Source of the DNA: Stenocarpella maydis
Taxonomy: Eukaryota; Ascomycota; Sordariomycetes; Diaporthales; Diaporthaceae
Reading direction: 5' to 3'
DNA length: 64,000 nucleotides
NCBI GenBank assembly: GCA_002270565.1
Contig: NQMI01000034.1
Span: 62,001-126,000 of the forward strand
The translations under genes and the position numbers were made by a program. Below are positions 33,934 to 45,372 of this stretch, piece by piece. Under the pieces are notes generated by a model. It was given only the letters and a program-made list of their open reading frames with translations. It had not been told where the DNA came from and did no database searches. Position 1 is the stretch's first letter, and the number at the start of each line of letters is the position of its first letter.

Positions 33934-34547
33934 CTTGGACGGTGTGGATGGTATTGTGGGTGCGACAGCGAGTAGAGTCGGAAGAGTCGAATCTGCAGGG
34001 GCTGCTGATAGCAATACTGTGTAGTATGGCAGAGTGGCAGTCACTCCCAAGCAGGCTGAGGTGGTTGGTGTTTTATCAGGAGACACAAAAGGGTGGGGCC
34101 AGCACTTTGATTAGCACAAATTTCTGGCCTTGGTGGTCCGTGCACTGTCCTGCTGACTGTGCAAGGGTGTGTGCTGCAAGTCTACTCCGTATAGGGCAGT
34201 GATCTTCACTACTACTATCTCTCTTCAGAAAGGGTCACATAGAGAGAAAAATCATCACAGAGAAAGAGTATCCACAGAGCAAGCGAAATAAGAAACTTAT
34301 AGCACCATTTTTCATTACTATTTTACTAATAACTACTTATATTTCGGAGTACTCTTTTCTTTAAGGTAAACTTTCCCCTTTTAACTTTCATAACCTTAAC
34401 ATCTTATCCGGTTTTCGTTTTCCTTCAACTCAATTTAAATACCACAAGAGAGGACTGGGCAGATGCGCAGAAGGGCTGTATGGCCGCCACAGCAAGTGGA
34501 CATCAACATATTCAGTTTGCAGACATGTGTACCCTCAAGTGCTCTGC

Positions 34548-34952
34548 CTCTGGGTATGCAAAGGGCCCTCCTTTGGGTATATAGAGGGCCCTTTTTGGGC
34601 ACTTAGATGGCCTTTGTGGGAACCCTCCCTCTAGGTATGTAAAGGTCCTTCCTCTGGGTATACAGAGGTCTCTTCTTTAGGTATATGGAGGTCCCTCCTT
34701 TGGGTGTGTGGAGGGCTCTCCTCCCGGGTATGTGAAGGGCTCTTATGGAAGCCCTCCTTTTGGGCTTGTGAGGGCCCTTCCTCTGGGTATGTGGAGGTCC
34801 CTTCTTTGGGTATATAGAGGGCCCTCTTCTGGGTATATGGAGGTCCTTCCTTTGGGCTTGTGGAGGGCCCTTCTTTTGGATATGTAAAGGGTCCTTGTGG
34901 AAGCTCTCCCTCTGGGCTCGAAAGAGTCCTTCCTCTGGGCGCTTGAAAGGCC
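34548..34952 (+). repeat. Degenerate 23-bp minisatellite
   Basis: About 16 units with core CTYTGGGTATATGGAGG followed by GYCCT. Most units are 22-24 bp. Three carry an extra 11-13 bp insert of the form TTGTGGAAGCYCT, near 34615, 34745 and 34895, suggesting a higher-order repeat of five to six units. Its right end merges with the left inverted repeat. Confidence 0.9.
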
Positions 34953-35098
34953 TTATTAGGTGGTACGGAGGGGGTTTGCTGGAGGAGCGAGCGGAGTGAG
35001 TGATGAAGGTGAACACCCTCTACGCCTATCTAAGCTATAGGACGTGAGTATTGGACGAATAGCTCCTAGGGCCCCGGGAGGGGCTTTCCACCTGGTAT
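34928..35098 (+). repeat. Left copy of an inverted repeat flanking the GH3 gene
   Basis: Aligns, in reverse complement, to 38496-38680 over about 170 bp. Nearly identical anchors include CCTTCCTCT, TTAGGTG, GTTTGCT, AATAGCTCC, AGGGCCCCGGGA and GGCTTTCC. This copy is the more GC-rich; most differences have G or C here and A or T in the partner. Confidence 0.85.
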
Positions 35099-35883
35099 AT
35101 CACCTCTGTGCTTGAGCTCCCCATCGAGCTTGAACTTCACATCAGCAATTGCAGCTCCCAGTCTAGTCAAGGGGAAGCAAGGTATCCATCCCTGAGCTAT
35201 GCATCCGCCCCTAGCATTTCAACACGACGGCACATTACTTAAGTATGTACCAACCTAAGGTAAGTCGAGAAACAGTCTGGGAAGGAATAACCCGACGGGT
35301 GTCATCAACTAGCGCCTTGGATTGTTGACTTCAGACAAACTAGCCATATTTATTAGCTGACAACCTGGTACGAGTTCATTCATATAATCATACTCGATCC
35401 AGTGGAACTTGAACCAAACCCAATCGCTATATCTGCCGCCTTGCCAGATTTGCCAATAAGAACTTTAGAATCTGAATTATTCCCCCCGCATACAACGCTT
35501 GGCAGGGGAAGCGCTCCAATCGAATTAAGCATCGATCGTATAACCGCCGTATGCAGATCCATCGCAACAGGCCGGCCAGCACGACGAGACCAGCTGCCCC
35601 CGCTCTAGATGAGGGTCGCCAGGAATTTGGAACAGCCAATTGTGAAATCCGGAACGAAAGTCGACTAGGCCGAAGCACGATAACAGCCGGAAGAATCCTG
35701 GAATCTCGGGGCGGAGCTGGGCATCCGCATTACTCCATCGAGATGCGGTGATCCCAAACCAGACAGGGCGGCTTCTCCTTACTCAGATCCTTATTATAAC
35801 TTTCATCCACCCCCTCCCCCTCCCCCCGGCGGATTCTGGCGTCCAGACCAGACAACCCTAATAGCTGGCCATTCACATACGCG

Positions 35884-38219
35884 ATGAAGTGCTCACTGCT
35901 ACTTGGCACGGTCGCAGTGATTGCGCGTGTGGTGCTTGGTAAAAATGCAGGACCACCGGCAGACTGCACAAAGGCGCCGCTGAAGTCGAATGGCGTATGC
36001 GACACCTCAAAGAGCCCCCCTGAACGAGCTGCTGCCCTTGTGGCGGCTATGCTGATCAACGAGAAGTTGGCGAATCTGGTTAGGTAAGGCGGCCTTGCCT
36101 CCGGGACTGTCTTTTTATCATCTTTGGTAGCTCCACCGGGAGCACTTCGGTTGTGCCGTGGCTTATTGCGCGTTATAGCAAATCACCAGGTGTTTCACGC
36201 CTGGGTTTGCCCAATTACAACTGGTGGAATGAGGCTCTCCACGGCGTGGCAGGGGCTCCTGGCATCGATTTCGATGGAGACTTCAAGACTGCCACCTCCT
36301 TTCCTATGCCGATACTCATGGCGGCAGCTTTCGACGATGAGCTCATCGAAAACGTTGCTACCTCGATTGGGGCTGAGGCGAGAGCTTTTGGAAATACGGG
36401 CCACTCCGGCTTAGACTACTGGACTCCAAATGTGAATCCCTTCCGCGATCCACGATGGGGTAGGGGGTCCGAGACTCCTGGGGAGGACATTGCTCGTGTC
36501 AACGGCTACACCGCAGGCTTCATCCGCGGCCTAGAGGGGAACCATACGCAACGACGGATCATAGCTACTTGCAAACATTACGCTGGCTACGATCTTGAAG
36601 CAGCAGACGGGGTAACCAGGCACTCTTTCAACGCCAAAATAACACCTCAGGATTTGGCCGAGTACTACATGCCACCCTTCCGAGTTTGTGCCAGAGACCT
36701 CAACACTGGCTCTATCATGTGTAGTTACAACGCTATTAATGGCGTGCCAACTTGTGCGAGCACATACCTGCTTCAAACGATCCTTCGTGACCACTGGAAT
36801 TGGACAGCCCACAACAACTACGTTACCAGCGACTGCGAGGCAGTGGCCGACGTCTCTTCTGGCCACCACTATGCGACAAGCCTCGCAGAGGGAACAGCGG
36901 ATTGCTTCAATGCCGGAATGGACAGCAGCTGCGAGTACTCTGGATCGTCAGACATACCCGGGGCCTGGAGCAGCAAAGCTCTCAACGAGAGCACGGTGGA
37001 TAGGGCACTGCTACGCCTTTACGAAGGATTGGTGCGAGCAGGGTATTTTGACGGGAGCGCCGCTGAGTATGCGTCTGTGGGCCTGTCTTCGGTCAATACC
37101 GAGACTGCCAAGAAGCTGGCGTTACAAACAGTAACAGATGGGGTTGTCATGCTGAAGAACGACGGAACCCTCCCTCTCAAGCTGGATCCCGGCTCCAATG
37201 TCGCCATGGTTGGGTTCTGGGCTGATGATAAGACAAAACTCCGCGGAGGCTACAGTGGTCCTCCGCCTTACCTGATCACTCCGGTTGCTGCAGCTAAGAA
37301 TATGAACCTCTCGGTTATCACGGCAAGTGGTACGTCCGCAGATGCCATCGCATCTGCTGCATCAAAGGCTGATTTTGTCCTCTACTTCGGCGGCTTGGAT
37401 ACTTCATCTGCCGGCGAGCAACTCGATCGGACTTCGCTCGCGTGGCCGCCAGCACAGGCAAGCCTGATCAAGACACTTTCTGGCCTTGGGAAACCCCTCG
37501 TGGTCATTCAGATGGGTGATCAAGTTGATAACTCGCCTATTCTAGAGAACAAGGGTGTCAACTCCATCCTTTGGGCGAGCTGGCCTGGGCAAGAGGGTGG
37601 ATCTGGGGTTATGCAGCTCATCAGTGGAGTGAAGGCACCGGCGGGGCGTCTTCCGGTTTCCCAATACCCGGCCAATTATACGTCAGTTCCCATGACAGAT
37701 ATGAATCTTCGTCCCGGTGGTTCAAATCCAGGCCGGACGTACATGTGGTACCCATCAGCAGTCCAACCATTTGGCACCGGCCTACACTATACCACTTTCG
37801 AGCCAACTTTTGGGAACTTTTCAAAGACGATTGCCATAGCAGATCTCATGGCCGGTTGCAAGGCTCGGTATCCGGACACCTGCCCTCTGCCGCCGTTTTA
37901 TGTCAACGTCAAGAACACTGGGAATGCTACATCCGACTATGTTGCCCTCGTCTTTGTCGGTGGCGAGATTGGCCCTGCGCCATACCCAATCAAGAGATTG
38001 GCGACCTACACAAGGCTTCGTGGCATTGCAGCGGGCCAGACAGCCTCGGTGCAGTTGTCATGGTCTCTCTCCAACCTGGCGCGTCACGACAGCAAAGGAA
38101 ATATGGTGCTTTATCCGGGAAAGTACACACTGATGCTGGATCAACCTACCCTGACCACCACCACACTCGAACTCACCGGAAATGCCACAGTTCTAGATGA
38201 GTGGCCAGCAGAAACGTGA
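35884..38219 (+). CDS. bxl: Secreted GH3 exo-1,4-beta-xylosidase
   Basis: 762 aa, exons 35884-36083 and 36131-38219, with a short 47 bp intron. The signal peptide is MKCSLLLGTVAVIARVVLG. The GH3 N-domain has LGLPNYNWWNEALHGVAG, the xylosidase-type PNVNPFRDPRWGRGSETPGE, KHYAGYD, and the nucleophile Asp301 in YVTSDCEAV. The second domain carries the probable acid/base Glu496 in SSAGEQLDRTSLAWP. A fibronectin-III-like domain closes the protein. NWW and SDCEA point to beta-xylosidase rather than beta-glucosidase: it releases xylose from xylo-oligosaccharides outside the cell. An AATAAA overlaps the stop codon (38219-38224). Codon use looks less GC-biased than in neighbouring genes, and the gene is bracketed by an inverted repeat, which suggests an accessory origin. 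The reading frame is intact. Confidence 0.93.
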
Positions 38220-38935
38220 ATAAACATTTTTGGGACCTCATTTGGTACCCGCAGAACGATTCATATTAGCAACCTAACATGCACTATTAGTCATACTGTG
38301 GACTTTGACAAATTCATGGCAGGCATGGGCGCCATAAACTTATCAGGCATTTATATTTTCTCCTTGCATTGTAAATATTTTCCCACAAGGTGCGTGAACG
38401 TCCCTGGAGCGAGGACACGAGAAATAACGCCTCTATGCATGTGACCTCTAATGTTGCACAAGAGGTGGACGACCGTATCTAAGCGTTTCGTTATAATACT
38501 AGGCGGAAAGCCTGTCCCGGGGCCCTGGGAGCTATTTATCTAATATTTAAATATTATAGATTAAATAAGCGCAAAGAAGGTTTACCTTTATCACTTACTT
38601 TATTTAGTTACTCCTTTAGCAAACTTTTTTTTATATCACCTAATAGGGCTATTTAAACACTTAGAGGAAGGGCTTCCACGAGGTAGTATTTCATTATTAC
38701 TTATTATCAAGCGCTTCCTCACTGAAGCAGCTGGCGAGTAGCTATTTATTTTCCTAATGAGCCTCGATCCTGCAGATGCTATGTGCGCGCGCCGTGTGTT
38801 TATTTGGATACAGGCATCAATCCAATCTAGTCTCGCCCCTATCGGCGCTTGCTGCGAATTGCCGCCCTATATGTCTTGAATGATATACACATAAAACTGA
38901 AATGTAGTGTTGACGGCGCCGGGTGCTGTGGGCTT
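38220..38935. other. Intergenic region between GH3 and fatty acid hydroxylase
   Basis: Holds the right inverted repeat within an AT-rich block (about 38530-38710). The genes converge here, so it also contains both 3' ends. No gene is seen. Confidence 0.6.
38496..38680 (-). repeat. Right, AT-rich copy of the inverted repeat flanking the GH3 gene
   Basis: The reverse complement matches 34928-35098. Differences are mostly transitions with A or T in this copy (for example GGACG versus AGATA, and GCGCTT versus GTGTTT), the pattern left by RIP. The core TAGCTCCCAGGGCCCCGGGA is preserved. The similarity may extend to about 38690, into the GTGGAAG element of the minisatellite. Confidence 0.85.
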
Positions 38936-40137
38936 CTATTTGGTCTTCATGACCGGCGCCGGCTTGATCTCGGTGCCGAAGACGGTGTCCCAGAACTTGC
39001 TGGTGACACCAAAGCCGTTCTCGTAGTCGAGGAAGTGGTGCTCAAGGTGGTACTTCTTGAGCTGCTTGTACCAGAGCGGCAGATTTTGGTGGTGCAGGAA
39101 GTAGTGCGTCATGTCGTAGCATGTGTAGCCGAACATGCCGCCCGAGAATACAGCCACGGCAACGAACCAGTTCCAGAAGAAGATGGTGTGCGCGAGCTTC
39201 CAGAACGGCATAACCAGCACCAAGAAGAGCGCGGGCGGCATGACGAGCCGGTATTTGTCCATGGGCAAGTAGTGGTGGACACCGTGCAGGGTGAAGTGCA
39301 GGGTGATACCGACTCGGTTGTCCGGAAGGTAGCTGGTAGGTCCAAGGTAAGCCACGCTGTGGTCACGAGATGACATGACGAGGCAGAGACTTACTAGTCA
39401 AGGTGGAACAAGAAACGGTGAAGCAGATATTCAATGAGCGACCAGATGAAGAATCCCAAGACGAAGAAGGGAGGCAGGTTGTAGAAATGCTCGAAACCCT
39501 GGGCTGCCTTGTAGACGCCGAAGGTGACGCAGGGCCACCAGGCCACGGGGACCACCCACCAAGGGGTCTTGCTGAGCGGCTCGAGGAAGTTTCCAAAGAA
39601 GGGCGCAGACTGGCCGCCTTTGTAGTGCCTGGGGCGGTGAACCTGGTCGAGGTAGAACTCCTTGCTGAAGCCGCCGAACCACACCTGGGGGAAGAGTGGC
39701 TTGCTGAGGTCGAGGAATTTGTGCTTCTTGTAGTCTTCTGAAAAGTCTGTCTCCTTGTTCAGGTCTTCCTCGCTCGCCATGCCCGTTCTAGGGTGAACCC
39801 ATTTGCCATTGGCGTTGCCCTTGGTGTGAGCATCGCCGTTGACCCCATCTGACCCGTTCGCGCCTGATTGTGACTTGTCCCCGGCCACGAACCCAACGAG
39901 GGAGTCTTCGAGGACCTCATAGGCAGCCCCAGAGTGGTCATGCGAATCCGGGTTCCTGAGGATCTTGGTGATGTCCTTCCCGGCCCAGTCCAGGACTAGG
40001 TCGGAGCCGCCGGGGTGCGAGTCGAGGAAGTCTGTGACATCGTAGACATTGTCGCCAACAGTGACATAGCAAGACTTGGCCGAGCTGTGCGCCTCGACGT
40101 CGGCGCGCGTGAAGAAAGGGAGGGTACGCGACGGCAT
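38936..40137 (-). CDS. scs7: Sphingolipid fatty acid alpha-hydroxylase (fatty acid 2-hydroxylase)
   Basis: 379 aa, exons 39395-40137 and 38936-39332 (62 bp intron). It inserts the 2-hydroxyl group on the very-long acyl chain of ceramides at the ER. The N-terminal cytochrome b5 domain (about 8-90) has the heme motif DSHPGGSDL and the second ligand region NPDSHDHSG. The membrane-bound di-iron hydroxylase domain follows with histidine boxes EYLLHRFLFHLD, HFTLHGVHHYLPMD, THYFLHH and YHLEHHFLDYENGFG. Splicing joins HLDYYLPDNRVG correctly. The order b5-hydroxylase matches yeast Scs7 and human FA2H. Confidence 0.95.
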
Positions 40138-41831
40138 CGTGTCTTGCAGATCAGCGATGTGTCTCTGGAGGGTGCGGTGAGCGTGGGTGTCGGGTCTTTT
40201 TTTTTTTTATTTTTATTTTTATTTTTATTTTTTGAGGGAGGGTCGGTGGCAAGATCGAGAAAGGGAGCGAGCGGAGTGGAGCTGCAGACAGGTAAGACTA
40301 CACTAGTGAACAAACAATGCCGGGTCACGCTTCGGTGGCGGCGGCGGTGGTGGTGGTGGTGGTGGGGAGGGGGGGGAAGCTGGCGAGGCGACGGTGGCAC
40401 TGGATAATTAATTCAGCGGCCTGCTGGTGAGAAACAGACTGGACTTGACGCGACGGAGACAAGAAAACCACAGAACAAGACCAGGACAATCAATCACCTC
40501 AGATGGCGGGGACTGAGGACGTGGGAGATTGAACCAAAGCTGGATGGACAGGACAGGAAATGAAATATAACTCGACTTGGTCTGCTGGTTCAGGGACCAA
40601 GCAGCTGAGGGACCAGGGACCAGGGGCGAGAAGGACGGGTTTGGAGGGTTTGCGATTTGGGTTTGGCAGTTTTGGTCCACCTAGGGTGTTAGTTTATCAC
40701 GAGCTGGGGCGGCCTGACCGGCCCGGTAGGTGAACAACCCCCCCTAAAGTGCCCGTTCCTTGCAGGGCTCGGTGTTGCTTGGAAGGATCATGAAATTCGA
40801 TGGGCAAGCAGCCAAGATGATCACCCCACTGGGTGCTCAGTGGCGCTACCCGGGGTTTGGATGTGGCCGAACAATGGCATGATTTTGGGACCTCTGAAGT
40901 GCGCTGGCAAATATCTGACCCTCAGGTCCTCGGCGACATACTGTGTGCTATTATCGCAGCCTCCATTGGCCTTGGCTTGCCATCTGCATGCAGTAACAAT
41001 TCATGTTACCGTGAGAAAAGAAGTGAAGAAGAAAAAAAAAGGGCGCGTCGGCTCTTCAATCAGTTCAGGGTCCTCAATCCCACGAGCCCAAGGTTGTAGT
41101 AGTAGTCTGAGAGGGAAACCCTTGACCAACCAACAAGGTTGTTCCCCTTCACATGGAAGGAGACGGTCGCTCGCACCTCGACACTGCGAGGTTGGTCCGT
41201 GCTGCCCCGCCCAAGATGGCTGAGATGCAATCCCCAAATGGCCTACCTCGCCGTCGCCAAGCCAAGCCCGGGACTACGGCACAGTAGTCGACTGCAACCT
41301 GCTGCCAGCTGCAGGTAGAACAAGTACCCGAGTAGTGACGTCGACATCAGCCGTGTGGCTCTGTCGACGCAGTTCAAGCTGGAAGCATCCGTGATAGCCT
41401 ATCACAGCTGGAATTCCACCACGACGCCGGTGGCGCAGCCACAGGACGAGAATAACAGACAGGAAAACGTAACCAACATCATCGCTTCCTCGAGTGACCC
41501 CAAAGGGGAAGGAAGGACACCCACGTTAGCTTGCTGCTTGAACCATACCTCAGTACCTACCACTGCCTATTAATGGGCAGCACGAAGGAAGGCTGACAGT
41601 TGAGTAATCTTGCCCCGCCTGGCGAACCCATTCTTAGCAGACGGACCCAAAGCCCAAAACCTTGGAGCCTGGAATGTCAACCTCTGCTTTCCTTCCCATA
41701 CATATGCCCTGAACCTCACCACGTCCTTTGCTCAGCCAACATTCCGAGGCCCTTTGTTTCTCGAACCGGCTCTTCTCATCCCAAGCTCGCGCCATCTCCT
41801 GCTCCTCCCCTGCAGACAGGCCGACCTCATC
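40138..41831. other. Divergent intergenic region, scs7 / het-C
   Basis: 1.7 kb. Next to scs7 there is an A/T tract (about 40198-40233, TTTTTA repeats) and a (GGT)n/poly-G stretch (about 40340-40378), both probably in the leader. The rest holds short frames without motifs. Confidence 0.5.
40198..40233 (+). repeat. Poly-T / (ATTTTT)n simple repeat
   Basis: Ten or more T followed by several ATTTTT units; visible simple sequence within the probable 5' leader of scs7. Confidence 0.9.
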
Positions 41832-44453
41832 ATGGCATCCTCTAGCCTGAGGTGGGGCCCCGGCACCTCGATACTCCTCGTCGTCTGCGTCATCCTGCTG
41901 CTGTTGCCTGGCAGAGCACACGCCTTCGGCGCCGGAAACATCCCATCCATCGGCAAGTAACCGCAGGAGCTCCATCATTGCTGCACCGCATCGGGCACAG
42001 TTCTGACAGTGGACCACCCCAGCCCAGGTTGAAGGCACAAACTGGCGCCATGGCGACATTGAGGATATGCTCAAGACCATCGCCTTCTTGAACGGCAAGA
42101 AGTGGACGAGCATGCTGGTGAAGCGCACCTACTTTGGCAACTGGCTACGTGATTACTCCCAGGCTGTAGACGTGGGCTCGCTCAAGGGCTGCAACGCGGC
42201 TACAATCCGAATCCTCGTCTGGGTCCTCTCTTTCATGAGTTTCGGTTACGCCACTGGAGAGTTTGAGGTCACCGAAGAACGCCTCGGTGTCTAGTACGTA
42301 CAGGACCATCTCGGCCCGGTCTCTTAACCCTCTGCCTCCGCGAGAGCCCCACGAGTCTCGCAGGCATCTAACCCTTGGCGACACGCAGCTGACTCTTATA
42401 AGCCGGCCCGAGGAGCATATTGACAACCCGCTCGGCTACGCAGATGGCATGGATGCTCGCAAGTTTGACCAAAGGCTCAGAGGTCCTGTCGACCCAGTAG
42501 AGACGGAGATTGATATGCGGACCGGGATGAAGAACTACATCGCCAACGAGTCTGGTGGCTGGGCCACCAGCGCCGGGTACCTGCGCTTCTCCTTCGCAAG
42601 GAGCATCCACTTTGGAAGGCTCTACACCAGCGGAGGGAGCGGCAGCAGTGGCAAGGAGGCTGATCTCTGCGAGGCTCTGAGGTGCCTCGGTCAGGCCCTC
42701 CATTGCATGGAAGATTTCAGCGCGCACAGCAACTACTGTGAGCTGGCCTTGCGGGAGATGGGATACCACAATGTCTTCCCTCACTGCGGAACTGCCGCTC
42801 AGATCAACCTGCGAGGAAAACATGTCTACCCAATTGTCACGGGCACTTTTGGAGGCGTGGATTTCCTTCATTCGGTTCTTGGCGAGGCTACTGACCACTT
42901 CACCCAGTCCGAGGTCGACGAGGTGGATATAGCGCTGAAGAATGCCGAGGAAGGGGGACTTGCAGGTTCCGTCCGCCGTGGTGATTCGTCGGGCGAGCGC
43001 GGTTTCTTCGGCATCAACTTCGGCGGCGGCAGCAGCAACGTCGGGTCTGACTTCATCTCCAGTATCTCGAAGCTACCCGGCGTGGGAGGCGGCTTCGCTT
43101 CCGAGGCTCGCAAGCTCCAACAAGCGTCCGCCGACCAGGAGCGACTGAACGAGAGCACCCGTGCGAACTTGAATCAGGTCCCGGGCATGTCGCCCGATTT
43201 CGATCCTGTGCAAACAGCCAAGCGCATCTACCCGATCCTCGAGTTTCGGGACAAGATCGTCAAGTCCCTGTCAAGCATCATCAGCAAGGTTCCTGGCTTG
43301 GAGAAGCTGCTGGACCACATCAGCGAGACTCTCACGGCGTTCGTGCTTGGCCTCTTGGCTCCGTTCGTGCGGCCCATCATCAACCAGGTGTCCAAGACAC
43401 TCAAGGATGGCAGCTCCGGGGTCATCAGCGCAAGCGCCAACAATCAGCTGGAGCCCTGGAAGAACCCCTCCTGCACCGACCCGACTCACTCTATGCTGTC
43501 CAAGGACCACTTCACCAACATCCTGAACCCCTGTGCCGGCAGAGTTGCGTCCACAATCCTGCAGTACACCGTCCCGTGAGTATCACCCGTATCATGGATT
43601 CAAAACAAGACCCCTGTGCTGACAAACTCTGGGCAGCCGAGTGCTTTATGCCTGGGAACACACGGGGGTGCCGGTGGATGAGGTCGTCAATGATGTCCTC
43701 CGTGCATTCCACCACCCGGCCATCCGTGACGAGCACGCCCGGATTCAGAAGGACATGTTTGAGACCGTGCGGCAGTGGGCCAGCGAGTACTCTCAGCACC
43801 ACGATCTCAACATCACGCTTGGCTCAGAATCCGTCAAGAACGGCAAGAACCATATCATTCGGCCAGACCAGAAAGGAGACGGACACAACCACGGTGCAAA
43901 CGATTGGTCCGCTTGGACGAACGCCCTCGGTGAGGTCGGCCACGGAAAAGTGGCAGGTTCCCTCTGGTCCCAGGTACAGACGCGAGACCTCGACGCCATG
44001 GGCGGCCGCGACGGCCGACCGCAGGACCAGTACATGAGTCAGGAGCCTGCGCCGCCGCAGGCGGCCCGCCCAGACGGATCTTATGGGTACGGCCAGTCCG
44101 GTCATCCCACCGGGGGAGCCGCCGACGATTATCTTCGTCCATCGCAGCTTGAGCAACAGTACTACGGCCACACCCCGCCGCCCCCCAACCAATACGGTGC
44201 CGCAGCTCCTGGGCCCTATGGACAACCGCCGCCAGGGCCTCCTAACCAGTACGGATATCCTGCACAATCCCAATATGGCCAAGGCCCTCCGCCACCACAG
44301 GGAGGATACTGGAGCGGCGGGCCGCCCCCACCGCAGGGAGGAGGATTCCCCGGAGCTGGACATGGCCCTGGTGGGCAGCAGTACCCGCCCGGGCCATACG
44401 GGCAGCCCCCTCCAGGCCAAGGTGGATGGGGTGGCTATCCGCCTGGGTATTGA
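41832..44453 (+). CDS. het-c: HET-C family heterokaryon incompatibility protein
   Basis: 793 aa, exons 41832-41952, 42023-42293, 42403-43575 and 43637-44453. A signal peptide (LVVCVILLLLPGRAHA) is followed by FGAGNIPSIAQVEGTNWRHG, RTYFGNWLRDYSQAVDVG, HIDNPLGYADGMDA and CMEDFSAHSNYCELAL, the hallmarks of HET-C. The H...D...H pattern resembles zinc-dependent phospholipase C folds. The C-terminus is the typical Gly/Pro/Tyr/Gln-rich tail (about 640-793). In Neurospora, different het-c alleles trigger cell death after fusion, with specificity set by a short variable segment; the protein itself is widespread. The first intron must use a GC donor (GCAAGT at 41953): the overlapping GT does not give a correct frame with either AG, whereas GC-AG restores IPSIAQVEG. 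Confidence 0.94.
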
Positions 44454-45372
44454 GTTACACCTCCATGCGTATGCTGGCTAAAATATTGTTGCGCTTGTGT
44501 TTTTTTTTGGCGGGGGGGGCGGGGGAAGGCATGAACCGGCGGGTCTAGGCAGACGCTCGCAAGGGCAAAGGCGTTTCTGGCGGGTTGCACATTCTGTCCG
44601 AGGAATGGGACGCAGCACCACGACGAGGAAGACGACTCGGGAGGTTGCTCAACGTCATGTAAATGTCTATATGCTTAATGATGTGCGCTTTCCTTCAGCC
44701 AGTCAAAGTGCTTACGTAGGTCGTCATCCACTGAGGGTGGAATGTGCGGCATCGCAAGGGCTTCATATACTTTTCTCCTGTTTGTCTTGGTTTCTAGTTG
44801 TATTCTGGCTAGATAAGTATGAGTCCACTCAGGAGGATGTGGGTGCGCATCCATTTTCCCTCTGTATTCAAGTTTTCTTAGCTACAATTCGTTTCCAGGC
44901 TCTTATCCTCCGGTTTGTAGGTCGCATGACCGTAATATACGTCAAGACGACTCGCGATGGTGCCTATGAGGACCGAAGGAGAAGTACTCCGAGCTTACAA
45001 TTTATACGCTGTTTTTTCTGGAAAAGTAGGTTCATTCCCTTGGTCATACGCATTTGTAACGGTGCCGGACGGTATGTAGAAAGAGAAGAGTCGTAAGTAG
45101 GAAAAGGTGCGACAGAGACCTGATTCTGTGGCTTATCAACATTGTTCCTGCATGTATTTTGGAGAGCGGCTGTGGAAGCCGCGTCAAGACACCGATAAGC
45201 GACTTCCAAATGCTTATTGGTGTGCGTACTTATACAGGTATCCTCAGCCCAGGTAGCTCCTCTCCCCATCTGTTGGGTATCTCATAGTTGAAAACGTCAC
45301 GCACCCCCCACCCGCTTCCACCTCACGCATGTCCCAAAATCATCTCCCGCAGGCCAGCACCGTGCCTCCCTC
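44454..45372. other. Convergent intergenic region, het-C / PP2C
   Basis: 919 bp between two stop codons. A T8 run followed by a G-rich tract lies near 44500-44525. Only unrelated short frames are present; presumably 3' UTRs. Confidence 0.5.

Larger units (their letters stand above)
33934..35883. other. Intergenic region upstream of the GH3 gene
   Basis: Contains the divergent promoter of the splicing factor, an AT-rich block at about 34230-34440, a 23-bp minisatellite, the left inverted repeat, and about 780 bp of lower-GC sequence leading to the GH3 start. A TTATTATAA near 35790 could be the GH3 TATA element. No gene is seen; the open frame across 34603-35016 is made by the minisatellite. 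Confidence 0.55.

Noticed and set aside
34603..35016. 137-aa frame with repeated IPKKGPPHTQRKG-like units
   Set aside because: The peptide repeat is simply the translation of the 23-bp minisatellite; units vary in length and would not stay in frame.
35884..38219. GH3 beta-glucosidase
   Set aside because: NYNWWNEALHG and VTSDCEAV are of the xylosidase subgroup; beta-glucosidases usually show SDW at the nucleophile.
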